Origin: Rhodospirillaceae bacterium
Lineage (GTDB): Bacteria > Pseudomonadota > Alphaproteobacteria > Rhodospirillales > Rhodospirillaceae
Assembly: GCA_018666155.1 (NCBI GenBank)
Contig: JABJAH010000046.1
Span: 1 to 64,000 of the forward strand
Direction of reading: 5' to 3'
DNA length: 64,000 bases
Shown: piece by piece, positions 19,070 through 28,548 of the stretch
Position numbering within the stretch: the first letter of the stretch is position 1
Layout of the letters: the number at the start of each line of letters is the position of its first letter
Program-made: the position numbers and the translations under genes
Notes under the pieces: generated by a model
Databases searched by the model: none
What the model saw: the letters and a program-made list of their open reading frames with translations, nothing else
Told to the model about the DNA's origin: nothing

Positions 19070-20296
19070 GTGATCATAGTTAAGCGTATCGCGAAGGGCA
19101 TCGCCATTCTTGTTGGCGTTGTCGTGCTGGCCGGGGTCGTTTTTGTCGCGTCCGATTGGCGCTTCTACAAACGTCTCGCCACGTTTGATCCGACGACCAG
19201 CATGACCAACATGGCGTGGTACGAGCCGTCGGTGGAGGTGAAACCCGGGACGTCTCCTGAGATTCCGGTTGCGCCCAAAGACGCGCGGACCTTGTCCGAT
19301 GACCTGGTCAACGACCTCGAAGCGTACGCCGAAGACAATGGAACCATGGCCCTCCTAGTTTGGCACCAAGGGGCGTTGCAGATGGAGTGGTACGGCAACG
19401 GCTTTGATCAAACATCGTATATGGAATCCGCATCCATGCATAAATCTGTCATGGGGTTGCTCTACGGCATTGCGATTGAACAGGGTCATATTCCGTCCGT
19501 AGATGAGCCCGCATCGACCTATCTCACAGAGTGGCAAGATGACGCGCGGTCCAAAATCACTATTCGCAATATGCTGCAGATGGCCCACGGCCTAAGTCGG
19601 GCGACGGGCGGCTTCAGTCCGCTCGGTGACAACATGAAATTGAATATGGGAACGGACTGGGCTGGGATTGCTCTCAAGTCTCACGCCGAAGACCCTCCTA
19701 ATTCGGTATTTGCGTATAGCAACCTGAACTCGCAATTGCTGGGTCTCCTGCTGCAGCGTGCCACCGGCATGCCGTATGCAGAATTTTTGCAAAAGAACTT
19801 GTGGTCAAAAGTAGCTGAAAGCAGCGCCTGGGTTTGGCTGGATCGTCCAGGTGGCTTAGCCAAAACATCAGGTTCATTGTTTACACCGGCGCGTAACTGG
19901 TTGCGGCTTGGTCTTTTGCATCTCAACAAAGGCCGCGTTGGCGATGAACAGGTCGTCCCTGAAGACTGGATTGAGCAGGTCATTACGCCGTCGCCCAATA
20001 ACCCAAACTATGGCTTTCAAACGTGGCTCGGGACTGAATACTCGGCCAAGCGCGACTATGGCAAAGGGGTCGGCGCCCATGTTCCGCATTCCGAACCTTT
20101 TGAAGCGCGGGACGTGGTTTACTTCGATGGAGCCAGCGGTCAGCGGGTTTATGTCATCGCTTCGGAAGCTCTCGTGATTGTGAGAACAGGGCAAGGTGGG
20201 ATGAATTTCCAGACGGGTGCTTTTTTATGGGATGAGCCAAAACTCCCGAATCTTGTGCTCAGAGGCCTAAAAAGTGCCGCCACGGACTTGGAATAG
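19070..20296 (+). CDS. Beta-lactamase-related serine hydrolase, membrane-anchored (copy 2)
   Basis: A 408-residue paralogue of the preceding gene, similar end to end (shared LLVWHQGALQ, SMHKSVMGLL, YLTEWQDDARSK and GLLHLNKG blocks). Residues 5-25 form a membrane anchor. The catalytic motifs are SMHK and, in the Tyr-x-Asn region, YSNLNSQ. The start is GTG with AAGGA ten bases upstream; the gap from copy 1 is 43 bases. The pair arose by tandem duplication, but the copies have diverged clearly at the DNA level, so the event is old. Confidence 0.88.
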   Translation: MIIVKRIAKGIAILVGVVVLAGVVFVASDWRFYKRLATFDPTTSMTNMAWYEPSVEVKPGTSPEIPVAPKDARTLSDDLVNDLEAYAEDNGTMALLVWHQGALQMEWYGNGFDQTSYMESASMHKSVMGLLYGIAIEQGHIPSVDEPASTYLTEWQDDARSKITIRNMLQMAHGLSRATGGFSPLGDNMKLNMGTDWAGIALKSHAEDPPNSVFAYSNLNSQLLGLLLQRATGMPYAEFLQKNLWSKVAESSAWVWLDRPGGLAKTSGSLFTPARNWLRLGLLHLNKGRVGDEQVVPEDWIEQVITPSPNNPNYGFQTWLGTEYSAKRDYGKGVGAHVPHSEPFEARDVVYFDGASGQRVYVIASEALVIVRTGQGGMNFQTGAFLWDEPKLPNLVLRGLKSAATDLE

Positions 20297-20384
20297 CCGC
20301 AGCCCTCACTGTCGAAGCCATAGGGTGACGGTTTCGGGTCAAAGAGTCCCAAACCCAGTTTCTCTTTGAATTTCATAGCATTAA

Positions 20385-20412
20385 TTGACCATTTGGCAGA
20401 AAGACTGATACT
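20385..20412 (+). promoter_or_regulatory. Candidate sigma70-type promoter of the signalling cluster
   Basis: TTGACC (20385-20390), 16 bases, GATACT (20407-20412), about 90 bases before the start at 20502. The region upstream (20297-20384) holds an 8-bp inverted repeat with a 15-base loop (TCAAAGAG at 20339, CTCTTTGA at 20362) without a following T tract. Confidence 0.35.
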
Positions 20413-20501
20413 TTCCCGGGCAACAGGCCTCGGATTTGCAGACGTCTGATCTCGCCTATTGGTAGAGATGGTTGGAAGCGCCGACACGGGGGAATTGCTG
20501 G

Positions 20502-21737
20502 ATGCCGGAAACCGCGGCCCAGACGACGACAGCGCAAGCAGGCGGTGGGGCTGGCCAACAGGTCAAAAGCCTCAACGATCTCGTGCGCGAGCTGGGCAAA
20601 TGGCGCGAGACACCCGTCGGCGAGATGAACTTTATCGTGGTCAGTGTTTCGAGCGCGCTGCCCGAAAGCAAGCGTACCCCCGCCCTCGTTGATCAGATCA
20701 AAGACTCTGTATTGGTGCAAACCATGCAACGTGGCGGCAAGGCCTTCACGTTGTCCGATTGTGATTTCGGTGTGCTCGTCAAGCTGCCAGAGACGGCGAT
20801 GATCGCGATGGTGCGCGACCTCAAAGTCGAAATGCTGCGCACCTTCGAGCGTCATTTCCCCGGTAGTTTCGGAACCATTGATCAAACCCGGCTGGTTCTC
20901 AGTTACGAGCTGCAGGGCAATTATCGCTCAGCGGCAGATCGTGTCGCCAAATATGCTGAGATGGCGCAGCAGCAGAATAGTGCGGCTGCTGGCGACAAGA
21001 AGTTGCGTCCACTGACACAGGCCGACATTAAGAACGTCATGAAGGCCTATGAAAAGTTTGGGTCCGCGAAGTTCATCAAGACATTCGTGCGCAGTCAGGA
21101 AGTTTGTTTAGCCATAGATGGCGGCAAGCCTGAGCCGGTGATGACCGAGTATTTCATTAGCATGGACTTGCTCAGGAAACCGTTGTTCATCGATGTTGAA
21201 ATGCGTGGCAGCGGGCGGTTGTTTAATGAGTTCACTCTTGTGCTCGATCAAATCTTGCTCCAGGCGTTTGACGAACTCCCAATTGGTGAGCTGCGGGTGT
21301 CGCTCAACCTGAATGTCGAGAGCGTGTTTACCGAAGCGTTCGAGAACTTTATCGAGAACACACCGGAAAAGACGATGCAGCAGGTTGTGTTTGAATTCCG
21401 GCAATCCAACATCGTAGAGAACTTCGATGAGTTCCAGGTGGCCCGTGGCCTTATTCGGGCCAAAGGGGCGCACATTGCTGTCGATCAAATCTTTCCGCAG
21501 ACGGTTGGTTTGGTCGACCTCGATTTCCTTGGTGCGAGTATCGCGAAAATTCACTGGCGCAATGGCGCTGAAGAAGTGCTTCATGAACGTGAAAAGGCGA
21601 TCAACGGTCTTATCGCGGCTGGTGTTCTTCCCGTTCTTATTCGGGTGGATCAAGAACGCGCACTCGAAGTCGGGAACGAAATGGGGATTACCATGTTCCA
21701 GGGCTTCCTCATTGACGATATCCTTAAAAAAGGCTGA
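20502..21737 (+). CDS. Degenerate GGDEF/EAL-like signalling protein
   Basis: A 411-residue protein without an obvious enzyme signature, but its C-terminal 230 residues follow the EAL fold block by block: RVSLNLNVESV where EAL proteins have their conserved Asn-x-Ser strand, QVVFEFRQSNIVE for the ExxE strand, GAHIAVDQIF in place of ALDDFG, and RVDQE then FQGFLI in place of the AEGVET ... QG end. The catalytic EAL, DDFG and ET residues are gone, so phosphodiesterase activity is unlikely. The N-terminal 130 residues loosely resemble a GGDEF domain (GKAFTLSDCDFGVLV) with its motif lost. The ATG at 20502 is chosen because GGGGGAATT lies just upstream; a TTG 30 bases earlier is possible. It precedes a sensor phosphatase by 95 bases, and probably acts as a binding or scaffold protein (inference). 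Confidence 0.6.
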   Translation: MPETAAQTTTAQAGGGAGQQVKSLNDLVRELGKWRETPVGEMNFIVVSVSSALPESKRTPALVDQIKDSVLVQTMQRGGKAFTLSDCDFGVLVKLPETAMIAMVRDLKVEMLRTFERHFPGSFGTIDQTRLVLSYELQGNYRSAADRVAKYAEMAQQQNSAAAGDKKLRPLTQADIKNVMKAYEKFGSAKFIKTFVRSQEVCLAIDGGKPEPVMTEYFISMDLLRKPLFIDVEMRGSGRLFNEFTLVLDQILLQAFDELPIGELRVSLNLNVESVFTEAFENFIENTPEKTMQQVVFEFRQSNIVENFDEFQVARGLIRAKGAHIAVDQIFPQTVGLVDLDFLGASIAKIHWRNGAEEVLHEREKAINGLIAAGVLPVLIRVDQERALEVGNEMGITMFQGFLIDDILKKG

Positions 21738-21832
21738 GTCTTTCCGGCCGTCGTCTCACACTAATCCCGCCCTCTCAAATAATAAGAATTGTTGTTGCCC
21801 TTCCGTCGCGTTGATGGCTTCTTAGGCCCCTG

Positions 21833-24025
21833 ATGCGTATTCAAGCAAAACTCTTTTTCTTGCTCGTCGTTATCGCCATCCTGCCGTTGATTGCTTTGAG
21901 CTGGCGATCTCAAGTGGCGACCGAACGTCTCGGCATGGCGATTGCTGATCGCGGCCGGGTTGCGGTCGCAAGTCAGGTGGAGGCGCAGCTGCGGCAAGCT
22001 GTAAGTCTTGGTGCGACGATCTTGTTTCAGGAACAACGATTGGTCGAGCTGACACTTCGCATGCAGGCCGCTGAAGTTGAGCGCCGCTTAGACAAAGCCA
22101 GGGTTGCGAGTCCCGGACCTATATATTTTAGTGAGGACTATGCCGACCGGTCGAGTTGGCCTCCCGGAACCGCCCTATCGGCGGAACACTTCCGCCTGAA
22201 CTCGGATGAAACGTCTGAACCCGTCCCGACTTCGCTCGACCACCAGTCCTTTTTTCTTCCGGCTGGAACGGATCGCAACCGAGTAGCACCTGAATTGCTC
22301 CGTCTTTCTGACATGACGGAGGTTTATCGTCTGCTTGAGGTTGAAAACGAGCAATTGATATTTTGGCAATACACGGCTCTGGAAAGCGGAATACATTCTG
22401 TCTATCCCGGGAGCGGCGGTTACCCTGAGACTTACGACCCACGGCAACGTCCCTGGTATACTTTGGCCAAGCAATCAGGTGAGTTGGTTTGGGCGCCACC
22501 GCTGATTGATGCAGGCACCGGGCAACTCGTCCTTACAGCAGCGATGCCGATCTACGATAAAAGTGGACTGTTCGCCGGTGTGACCTCCATCGACATTCAA
22601 ATCTTGTCGGTCCTCAACCGTCTCCAAACCCAATTGCAAGTGGATGAGCAGGCGGAAGGGTTCATTATTCGGCTGGCCGAGCCAGGAGGGGCGGTTTTCT
22701 CTCCCGGCGTGTCAGATGTTGAGCCTGAGATTTTGATCGTGGCGTACAGTGGCTTTCAAACTCAAGGGCGCAATTGGGATTCAGATATCGCCACCGAAAC
22801 CTTGATGGGAGAGAGTGCAAAAGCTCTCGCCTCTCTCATCGAGGATCTTGCAGCTCAGCGCGATGGAATTCTTCGTATGCCGTATCAAGGCCAAGACTCC
22901 TTGTGGGTCTACGGACAATTGCGGCGGCTTGGTGCAACGTTGCTCTACATCATGCCCTATGCCGATATCCAAAATATGGCGGAAGAGGCTCAATCCTTTA
23001 TTGGTGAGGCGACGGACGAGCAAATACAGTTGGCCGGCGCGGCCTCTGTTATTCTGATCGTCCTGGTCGGTGTCTTGGCGATTACGGCAGCGCGATCTGT
23101 GACCGGACCTTTGCGCGAACTTGCTCGAATGGCGTCGCGATTGGCCAAGGGTGATCTCGATACCCGTGCTCCGGTTTATGGCCGTGATGAAATTGGAGAC
23201 GTGGCAGAGGCCTTTAATTCCATGGTGCCGCAGTTGCGCGAGAATATGAGCGTACGGCAGTCCATGGTTCTGGCATCGGAAGTTCAGCAGAAACTATTGC
23301 CGGGCAGTGCACCGGTGGTTGAAGGCTTGGATATCGCTGGGCGTAGTCTGTATTGCGACGACACTGGTGGCGACTATTTTGACTATCTGACTCTGCCCCA
23401 GGCCGGGTTCGGCCCCCGCATTGGCATTGCCGTTGCGGATGTCACGGGTCATGGCGTTCCCTCTGCCCTCACCATGACGACAGTGCGTGCACTTCTGCGA
23501 GCGAAAGCGCACGAAAACTCATCTCTCGCCGCCGTGGTCGATGACGTCAACATCCACCTCACCGAGGATTCGACGGGCGGGCGCTTTGTCACCTTGGTTT
23601 ATCTGGTGATTGAGCCGCGCACGCGAAATGTCAGATGGGTCAGTGCGGGGCATGATCCGGTCATCGTGTACGAGCCGGTGCAAGGTGAATTTAGTGAATT
23701 GCCCGGCGACGATATCCCGCTCGGCATTCAAGGCAATTGGCATTTCCGAGAAGGTCAGCGGGACACCTGGTGCGATGGCGCGATTATGGTTATCGGCACA
23801 GACGGCGTATGGGAAGCGCGCAACGAAGCTGGCGACATGTTTGGCAAAGAGGCACTGCAAGAAGTTATCCGCCGTCATGCCCACCGGTCTGCAGAAACAA
23901 TCTGTGAGGCTGTTACTCAAGCTTTGGATGCGTTCCGTGGCCCGACCCAATACCGCGATGATGTCACTCTCGTTGTGGCTAAGTTTGTTCCCAAAGACGA
24001 AGAGCCGGGCCGCACTCAGTCGTGA
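21833..24025 (+). CDS. Cache-HAMP-PP2C (SpoIIE/RsbU-type) sensor phosphatase
   Basis: A 730-residue transmembrane signalling protein. An N-terminal membrane helix (about 6-22) is followed by a large periplasmic sensor of the double-Cache type (YDPRQRPWYTLA near 200, then WAPPLIDAGTGQLVLTAAMP), a second membrane helix (about 400-422), a HAMP linker (RSVTGPLRELARMASRLAKG) and a PP2C-like phosphatase domain (TGGDYFDYL, VADVTGHGVPSALTM, GTDGVWEARN, YRDDVTLVV) with all metal-binding Asp positions kept. It should dephosphorylate a Ser/Thr-phosphorylated anti-anti-sigma-type partner on sensing a small extracellular ligand. No STAS or HPK partner is in the window; the degenerate EAL protein upstream is the nearest candidate partner. 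Confidence 0.93.
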   Translation: MRIQAKLFFLLVVIAILPLIALSWRSQVATERLGMAIADRGRVAVASQVEAQLRQAVSLGATILFQEQRLVELTLRMQAAEVERRLDKARVASPGPIYFSEDYADRSSWPPGTALSAEHFRLNSDETSEPVPTSLDHQSFFLPAGTDRNRVAPELLRLSDMTEVYRLLEVENEQLIFWQYTALESGIHSVYPGSGGYPETYDPRQRPWYTLAKQSGELVWAPPLIDAGTGQLVLTAAMPIYDKSGLFAGVTSIDIQILSVLNRLQTQLQVDEQAEGFIIRLAEPGGAVFSPGVSDVEPEILIVAYSGFQTQGRNWDSDIATETLMGESAKALASLIEDLAAQRDGILRMPYQGQDSLWVYGQLRRLGATLLYIMPYADIQNMAEEAQSFIGEATDEQIQLAGAASVILIVLVGVLAITAARSVTGPLRELARMASRLAKGDLDTRAPVYGRDEIGDVAEAFNSMVPQLRENMSVRQSMVLASEVQQKLLPGSAPVVEGLDIAGRSLYCDDTGGDYFDYLTLPQAGFGPRIGIAVADVTGHGVPSALTMTTVRALLRAKAHENSSLAAVVDDVNIHLTEDSTGGRFVTLVYLVIEPRTRNVRWVSAGHDPVIVYEPVQGEFSELPGDDIPLGIQGNWHFREGQRDTWCDGAIMVIGTDGVWEARNEAGDMFGKEALQEVIRRHAHRSAETICEAVTQALDAFRGPTQYRDDVTLVVAKFVPKDEEPGRTQS

Positions 24026-24444
24026 CTCTGCATCTTCTCAAGCTGGCGGTCGGGATCGAGCATCTCGACCAACTCAAAGAGCGCCAAGATCGCTTCAAGA
24101 ACGCGGCCGGCAATTTCCAGCACACCACTAGGATGTTTCCCAAGCGCGAAGCCGAATTACTCGACGGTGGTTCCATGTTCTGGGTGATGAAGCGGTTGGT
24201 GTCAGTGCGCCAGACGATTATCGCCTTGTACCGGGAAAAGGATCCAGAGGGTCGTGGTTACTGCGTCATCGAACTTGCTCCGGAGCATGTCCCGGTCGCA
24301 CCGCAACGCAAACGGCCCTTTCAAGGGTGGCGCTACCTTAAATCCGAGGACGCACCAAAGGACCTGACCTCAATGGACGGCTATATCGACCCTGATATGC
24401 CACCAGACATGCGGGCTGAGCTCGTTCGCATTGGCCTTATTTAG
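24022..24444 (+). CDS. DUF1489 family protein
   Basis: A 140-residue protein of the alphaproteobacterial DUF1489 family, recognised from LKLAVGIEHLDQL, the central GSMFWVMKRLVSVRQ and GRGYCVIELAPEHVPV, and the C-terminal PFQGWRYLKSEDAP. Its function is not known. The GTG start overlaps the phosphatase TGA (GTGA), so it is translationally coupled to the phosphatase. Its stop is 2 bases from the end of the convergent SDR gene. Confidence 0.88.
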   Translation: MTLHLLKLAVGIEHLDQLKERQDRFKNAAGNFQHTTRMFPKREAELLDGGSMFWVMKRLVSVRQTIIALYREKDPEGRGYCVIELAPEHVPVAPQRKRPFQGWRYLKSEDAPKDLTSMDGYIDPDMPPDMRAELVRIGLI

Positions 24445-24446
24445 GC

Positions 24447-25301
24447 TTACATGATCTCAGGGTGATCGTGCTTGGTCTGCACGCACCCTGTGAAGGCTGT
24501 CGCAGCATCGGCATCGTGATCCCAGAATTTAGCAATCACCCGTCGGCCCGTTAGCCCATTGGTTTCGTCCGTACACATCCAGACCGCCGGTGGCACGATG
24601 ACGTCGCCAGGCAATATTTTATCGCCACGGGTGCCGACGTCGCCAGGGACCATCGTTTCAGGAATGAAGTCCGTATCCGATGCGCCACCGGGAAGGAGAA
24701 TGTTGACGTCGACATTGTGTTCCGCGAGTTCCCGCGCCCACACGATATGCGCAGTTTCCAAACCTGATTTTGAGGCGCCATAGGGTGAGAGGCCGTTGCC
24801 AATCATTGTGGTCAGGCTGGTCGAAATGCTGAATACCTTGCCGAACTTGCGCGCGATCATGTGAGGTACCGTGGCCTTGGTCATTTGAAAGGCGCCGGTG
24901 AGGTTTGTATCGATGACCGAGTGCCAGGCTTCTACGGGTACATCCCAGAACTTGGTCGTGTCTCCCCCCTGATAATCAATGCGGTATTCGCGGCTGCCGC
25001 GCCCGGCATTGTTGATCAGCACGTCGATCTGCCCAAAGGCTTTCAATGTCTCATCAACGGTGCGTTGGCAGTCGTCCCATTGACGAACATCGGCCCGAAT
25101 GGCGAGGCAGTGATCTGGTCCGGCAAGCGCTTCGGCTTTAGCGAGCAGGTCTCCCCTCTCTTCAGGCGGGCGCGTCCCGGTCAGGGCAACCTTCGCACCG
25201 CCTGCTAATAGTTTCTCGGCGATGAACCAACCAAATCCTGCGGTGCCACCGGTGATCAGAACCACCCGATCTTTGAGCGAAGAATGCAAGAGGTCGGACA
25301 T
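24447..25301 (-). CDS. Short-chain dehydrogenase/reductase
   Basis: A 284-residue SDR with TGGTAGFGWFIAEKL (cofactor loop), INNAGRG, and the YGASKSG active-site Tyr/Lys; the Ser lies in SISTSLTTMIG. It is about 30 residues longer than the classical size because of a C-terminal part that includes GLTGRRVIAKFWD, often seen in SDRs followed by small polar tails. Substrate unknown. It is a single gene between convergent and divergent neighbours. Confidence 0.88.
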   Translation of the reverse strand: MSDLLHSSLKDRVVLITGGTAGFGWFIAEKLLAGGAKVALTGTRPPEERGDLLAKAEALAGPDHCLAIRADVRQWDDCQRTVDETLKAFGQIDVLINNAGRGSREYRIDYQGGDTTKFWDVPVEAWHSVIDTNLTGAFQMTKATVPHMIARKFGKVFSISTSLTTMIGNGLSPYGASKSGLETAHIVWARELAEHNVDVNILLPGGASDTDFIPETMVPGDVGTRGDKILPGDVIVPPAVWMCTDETNGLTGRRVIAKFWDHDADAATAFTGCVQTKHDHPEIM

Positions 25302-25435
25302 GGCGGGGGCTCCTAACGGGTCTTTTCATTGATAACGGGTGCGGTACTGTGGCGCTCACAGGTGACCGAGTCACGTCTTGATGTTGGCGCGAATCGGTTG
25401 TGGATCACAGCGTGAACAGGATTGCGCCGAGACCT

Positions 25436-27544
25436 ATGAACGACCCCGATCAACTCAAGGCGGAGGCCGATGCTGCGTTCCGAAGCGGTCAACTCGAACC
25501 CGCCCGTGATCTCTATCGCGCGGCGATAGACGCTCGTCCTGATTGGGCGGCGGCACACAACAATCTGGCGATGGTCTTAAGGCAACTCGGAGACAGGGCA
25601 GGCGCTGAATTTCACTTCCGCGCTGTGCTGGATATCGACCCCACCATTGTCAGCACGTTGAGTAACCTTGGAGCACTTCTAATTGAAGTTGAAAAGCTGG
25701 AGGAGGCGCAGCCGTATCTGTCGAAGGCCCTGGAACAGGCGCCCGACAATCCCGGTGTGCTTTACAACGCTGCACTTCTTTCCATAGCTCTCGAAGACTA
25801 TGCCGCCGCCGCCGCCGCGCTAGAAAAGTCGATCGCGCAAAATCCGTCTTACGCACAAGCTCATTGCAACCTCGGAATTGCGTATAGAAAACTTGGCCGC
25901 CTTGACGATTCGATAGGTGCTCTAGGTCAAGCCTTGGTGGTCGATCCATCTCTGGTTGAAGGATACATCAATCTTGCTGCGGCACAGAGTGATGCCGGTG
26001 ACACCGAAGGAGCAGTTGCTTCGGGTCGGCGGGCGATTGAACTCGATCCTCAGTCTGCGGATGCGCACTACAATCTAGGCAACGCTCTCAATCGTTTACC
26101 GGACTATCAAGAGGCGCTGATCCAATTCGAGCATGCCGTTGCGCTTAACCCATTGCATAGCGAAGCCTCGGTGAACCGGGCGAAAGCGTATTGGAGCCTT
26201 GGCCGACAATCGGACGCTTATGCGTCTTTGCGCACCGCCTTATCCGTTAAGCCCGATTATGCGGCGGCGCATAGCAACCTCGTGTTCAAGTCGCAGTACG
26301 ATCCCAACATCTCGTCGACCTCTCTTTATGCGGAAGCGCGAAGCTGGAATGCTGCCCATGGCATTCACCCTGCGCCCGCGCGGCCAACGTCGGCGAACTT
26401 CGACCCGGATCGCCCTGTTAGGGTGGGGTATCTTTCTCCGCATCTGACAGTCCACCCGGTCGGATATTTCCTGGAGCCGGTATTGGCCCATCACGACCCT
26501 GCGCGTGTCACGGCGGTTTGTTATGCGGATACAGCTGCCAACGACGAGCAGACTGAGAAACTCAAAGCGCTCGGTTCGGCCTGGCATCAGGTTGATCAAT
26601 TAAACGACGAGGATTTAGCTGCGCGCATCCGCGACGATGAGATTGATATCCTGATCGACCTTGATGGGCACTCGGGGCCTAATCGATTGCCGGTGTTCGC
26701 CCGCCGCGCCGCCTCAATTCAAGTCACCTGGGCCGGATATGTCGGGACTACTGGACTCGATGCGATGGACTACCTTCTTACCGATCATCGCCAGACTATC
26801 GTGCAAGACCTGGAATTGATGACAGAGCAGCCTGTTTACATGCTAGGGAACTACGTTGCTTATGCCCCCATAGACGATGCGCCCGATGTCGGCCTGAGCC
26901 CAAGCGATGCCAACGGGTTCGTCACCTTCGGCTGTTTTAACAATCTCGATAAAATCAATGATCAGGTCATCGCGTTGTGGGCCAAGGTGCTCGACGCCGT
27001 GCCCGATAGCCGCCTTAGTCTCATTAACTTTAGTCTCGGCGATCCCCATGTTCGCGCCCGCATTGCATCCGCTTTCGTGGCACACGGCATTTCTGCTGGT
27101 CGCCTCGACCTCCATGGTAAGCGTCCACGGCACGATTTGTTGACGGCATACAACAGCATCGACATCGCGTTGGACCCGTTTCCCTATTCTGGCGGGCTCA
27201 CGACGATCGAGGCTTTGTGGATGGGCGTGCCGGTGATCACCAAGCGGGACGGTGATCGCTTCGCTTCCCGCCACAGCGTCACCCATCTCACCGCAGTGGG
27301 TTTAACCGACTGTATTGCCGACGACTCCGAGGACTATCTCAACCGCGCCATCGCTCTGGCTCAGGACCCACAGCGCCGCGCCGCCCTTCGCTCTGGATTG
27401 CGCGAACAAATGCGCGGCTCTCCGGTTTGCGATGGTGCTGGATTTACTCAGGCTTTGGAGCGCGCCTATCGCATTATGTGGCAGCGGCACTGCGCGGGCG
27501 ACGATCCATCGCCGATCGAAGAGGCTGATCTGCGTCCCGCTTAA
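25436..27544 (+). CDS. TPR-repeat O-GlcNAc-transferase-type glycosyltransferase (GT41-like)
   Basis: A 702-residue protein with about eight tetratricopeptide repeats over residues 1-290 (for example AAAHNNLAMVLRQLG and ADAHYNLGNALNRL) and a C-terminal GT41/OGT-like catalytic domain: VRVGYLSPHLTVHPVGYF, IDILIDLDGHSG, QVTWAGYVGTTGLDAMDY, VTFGCFNNLDKI, LDPFPYSGGLTTIEALWMGVPV. It should transfer a sugar from UDP-sugar to protein, as bacterial SPINDLY/OGT-like enzymes are thought to. The ATG at 25436 is preferred; a GTG start 36 bases upstream is also possible. There is no clear operon partner. Confidence 0.88.
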   Translation: MNDPDQLKAEADAAFRSGQLEPARDLYRAAIDARPDWAAAHNNLAMVLRQLGDRAGAEFHFRAVLDIDPTIVSTLSNLGALLIEVEKLEEAQPYLSKALEQAPDNPGVLYNAALLSIALEDYAAAAAALEKSIAQNPSYAQAHCNLGIAYRKLGRLDDSIGALGQALVVDPSLVEGYINLAAAQSDAGDTEGAVASGRRAIELDPQSADAHYNLGNALNRLPDYQEALIQFEHAVALNPLHSEASVNRAKAYWSLGRQSDAYASLRTALSVKPDYAAAHSNLVFKSQYDPNISSTSLYAEARSWNAAHGIHPAPARPTSANFDPDRPVRVGYLSPHLTVHPVGYFLEPVLAHHDPARVTAVCYADTAANDEQTEKLKALGSAWHQVDQLNDEDLAARIRDDEIDILIDLDGHSGPNRLPVFARRAASIQVTWAGYVGTTGLDAMDYLLTDHRQTIVQDLELMTEQPVYMLGNYVAYAPIDDAPDVGLSPSDANGFVTFGCFNNLDKINDQVIALWAKVLDAVPDSRLSLINFSLGDPHVRARIASAFVAHGISAGRLDLHGKRPRHDLLTAYNSIDIALDPFPYSGGLTTIEALWMGVPVITKRDGDRFASRHSVTHLTAVGLTDCIADDSEDYLNRAIALAQDPQRRAALRSGLREQMRGSPVCDGAGFTQALERAYRIMWQRHCAGDDPSPIEEADLRPA

Positions 27545-28431
27545 AGCAGCGGCGGCAGAATAATTAGCGGCACACCGACCACCATGAATCCGATGCCGAT
27601 CAGCTTTGGTGTGGTTAGCGGTTCGCCTAAGAAAATGCGACCCAACAAGACCGCCGAGAGCAAGCCAATCACCCGCTTGAGGGATTCGACCACGCCAATG
27701 AGCGTGAGCTGGTAGGCGACGAGTTGCGCCGCATAGGCCACACCCGCCGCGATGGACGCCAACGCTGCCGGGGTTATGCCGGCCCGCGCGATGGCAATCG
27801 ATCGCCGTTGGGTCGCGGCCAAGTAGCCGATTAGCACCACCGACATCATACAGACCTGAATGAACCCATGACTCTCAGGCGATGACAACGCCATACTCGC
27901 CTTGTCCAGCGGCGCAGTGGCGGACCACAACACCGCAACCAACAACATGTAGCGTGCACCTTTATCCGTAGCGAAGCGCTTGAACACGGTGATTGGATTG
28001 GGGTTCTCTGCCGGCAGGTACAGCGTCATCAAACCAATCACGGCAAGTGCGATGCCCACGCCTTGCTGCATGGTCGGAATTTCGTCCAAGGCAACGGCAG
28101 CGAACACAGTCGTGATCACCGGCACCAGCCCGAGCACCGGCACGGTCAAACTCAACGAGCTAACCCGCAGCGCCATCAGGAAAAACAGATTGGCCAGAAT
28201 ACCCGCTGCTGCGGTGACCACCCCAAGGGGCCAGTAGCCGTCTAACACGGTGAGCGACCCGGTGTAGGCCACCCAGGCGCCGAGCAAGGGCACTTCGCCA
28301 ACCAAGAACAGGGTCAGGAGTAGGACCGGGGGAAAGTGGCTCGATGCTGCCTTGCGGAAGTAGTCGCTGGCGGCAAACCCGGCGGCACAAACCAGGGTCA
28401 ATATAAGGGCAGGGAGGGAGACCGCGAGCAT
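27541..28431 (-). CDS. EamA/DMT-superfamily transporter
   Basis: A 296-residue integral membrane protein with ten hydrophobic segments in two EamA-type halves (first half about 5-135, second about 150-290, with GRIFLGEPLTTPKLIGIGFMVVG as the typical end motif). Such proteins export metabolites, often amino acids. Its stop overlaps the stop of the TPR glycosyltransferase by 4 bases, tail to tail. Substrate unknown. Confidence 0.88.
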   Translation of the reverse strand: MLAVSLPALILTLVCAAGFAASDYFRKAASSHFPPVLLLTLFLVGEVPLLGAWVAYTGSLTVLDGYWPLGVVTAAAGILANLFFLMALRVSSLSLTVPVLGLVPVITTVFAAVALDEIPTMQQGVGIALAVIGLMTLYLPAENPNPITVFKRFATDKGARYMLLVAVLWSATAPLDKASMALSSPESHGFIQVCMMSVVLIGYLAATQRRSIAIARAGITPAALASIAAGVAYAAQLVAYQLTLIGVVESLKRVIGLLSAVLLGRIFLGEPLTTPKLIGIGFMVVGVPLIILPPLL

Positions 28432-28548
28432 GCTTGTGTCCGGGTTATGGCCTCACGGCCTTGTGATTGTGAATCGCGCTGCCTGCCACAATGTCGCCTC
28501 GGCAGGGGTGTTTTATGGCGGGGCTGAACATTTACACGGGAGGTCCCA

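Noticed and set aside
20339..20369. TCAAAGAG ... CTCTTTGA inverted repeat after the second serine hydrolase
   Set aside because: A perfect 8-bp stem but AT-rich, with a 15-base loop and no T tract, so it is not called as a terminator.
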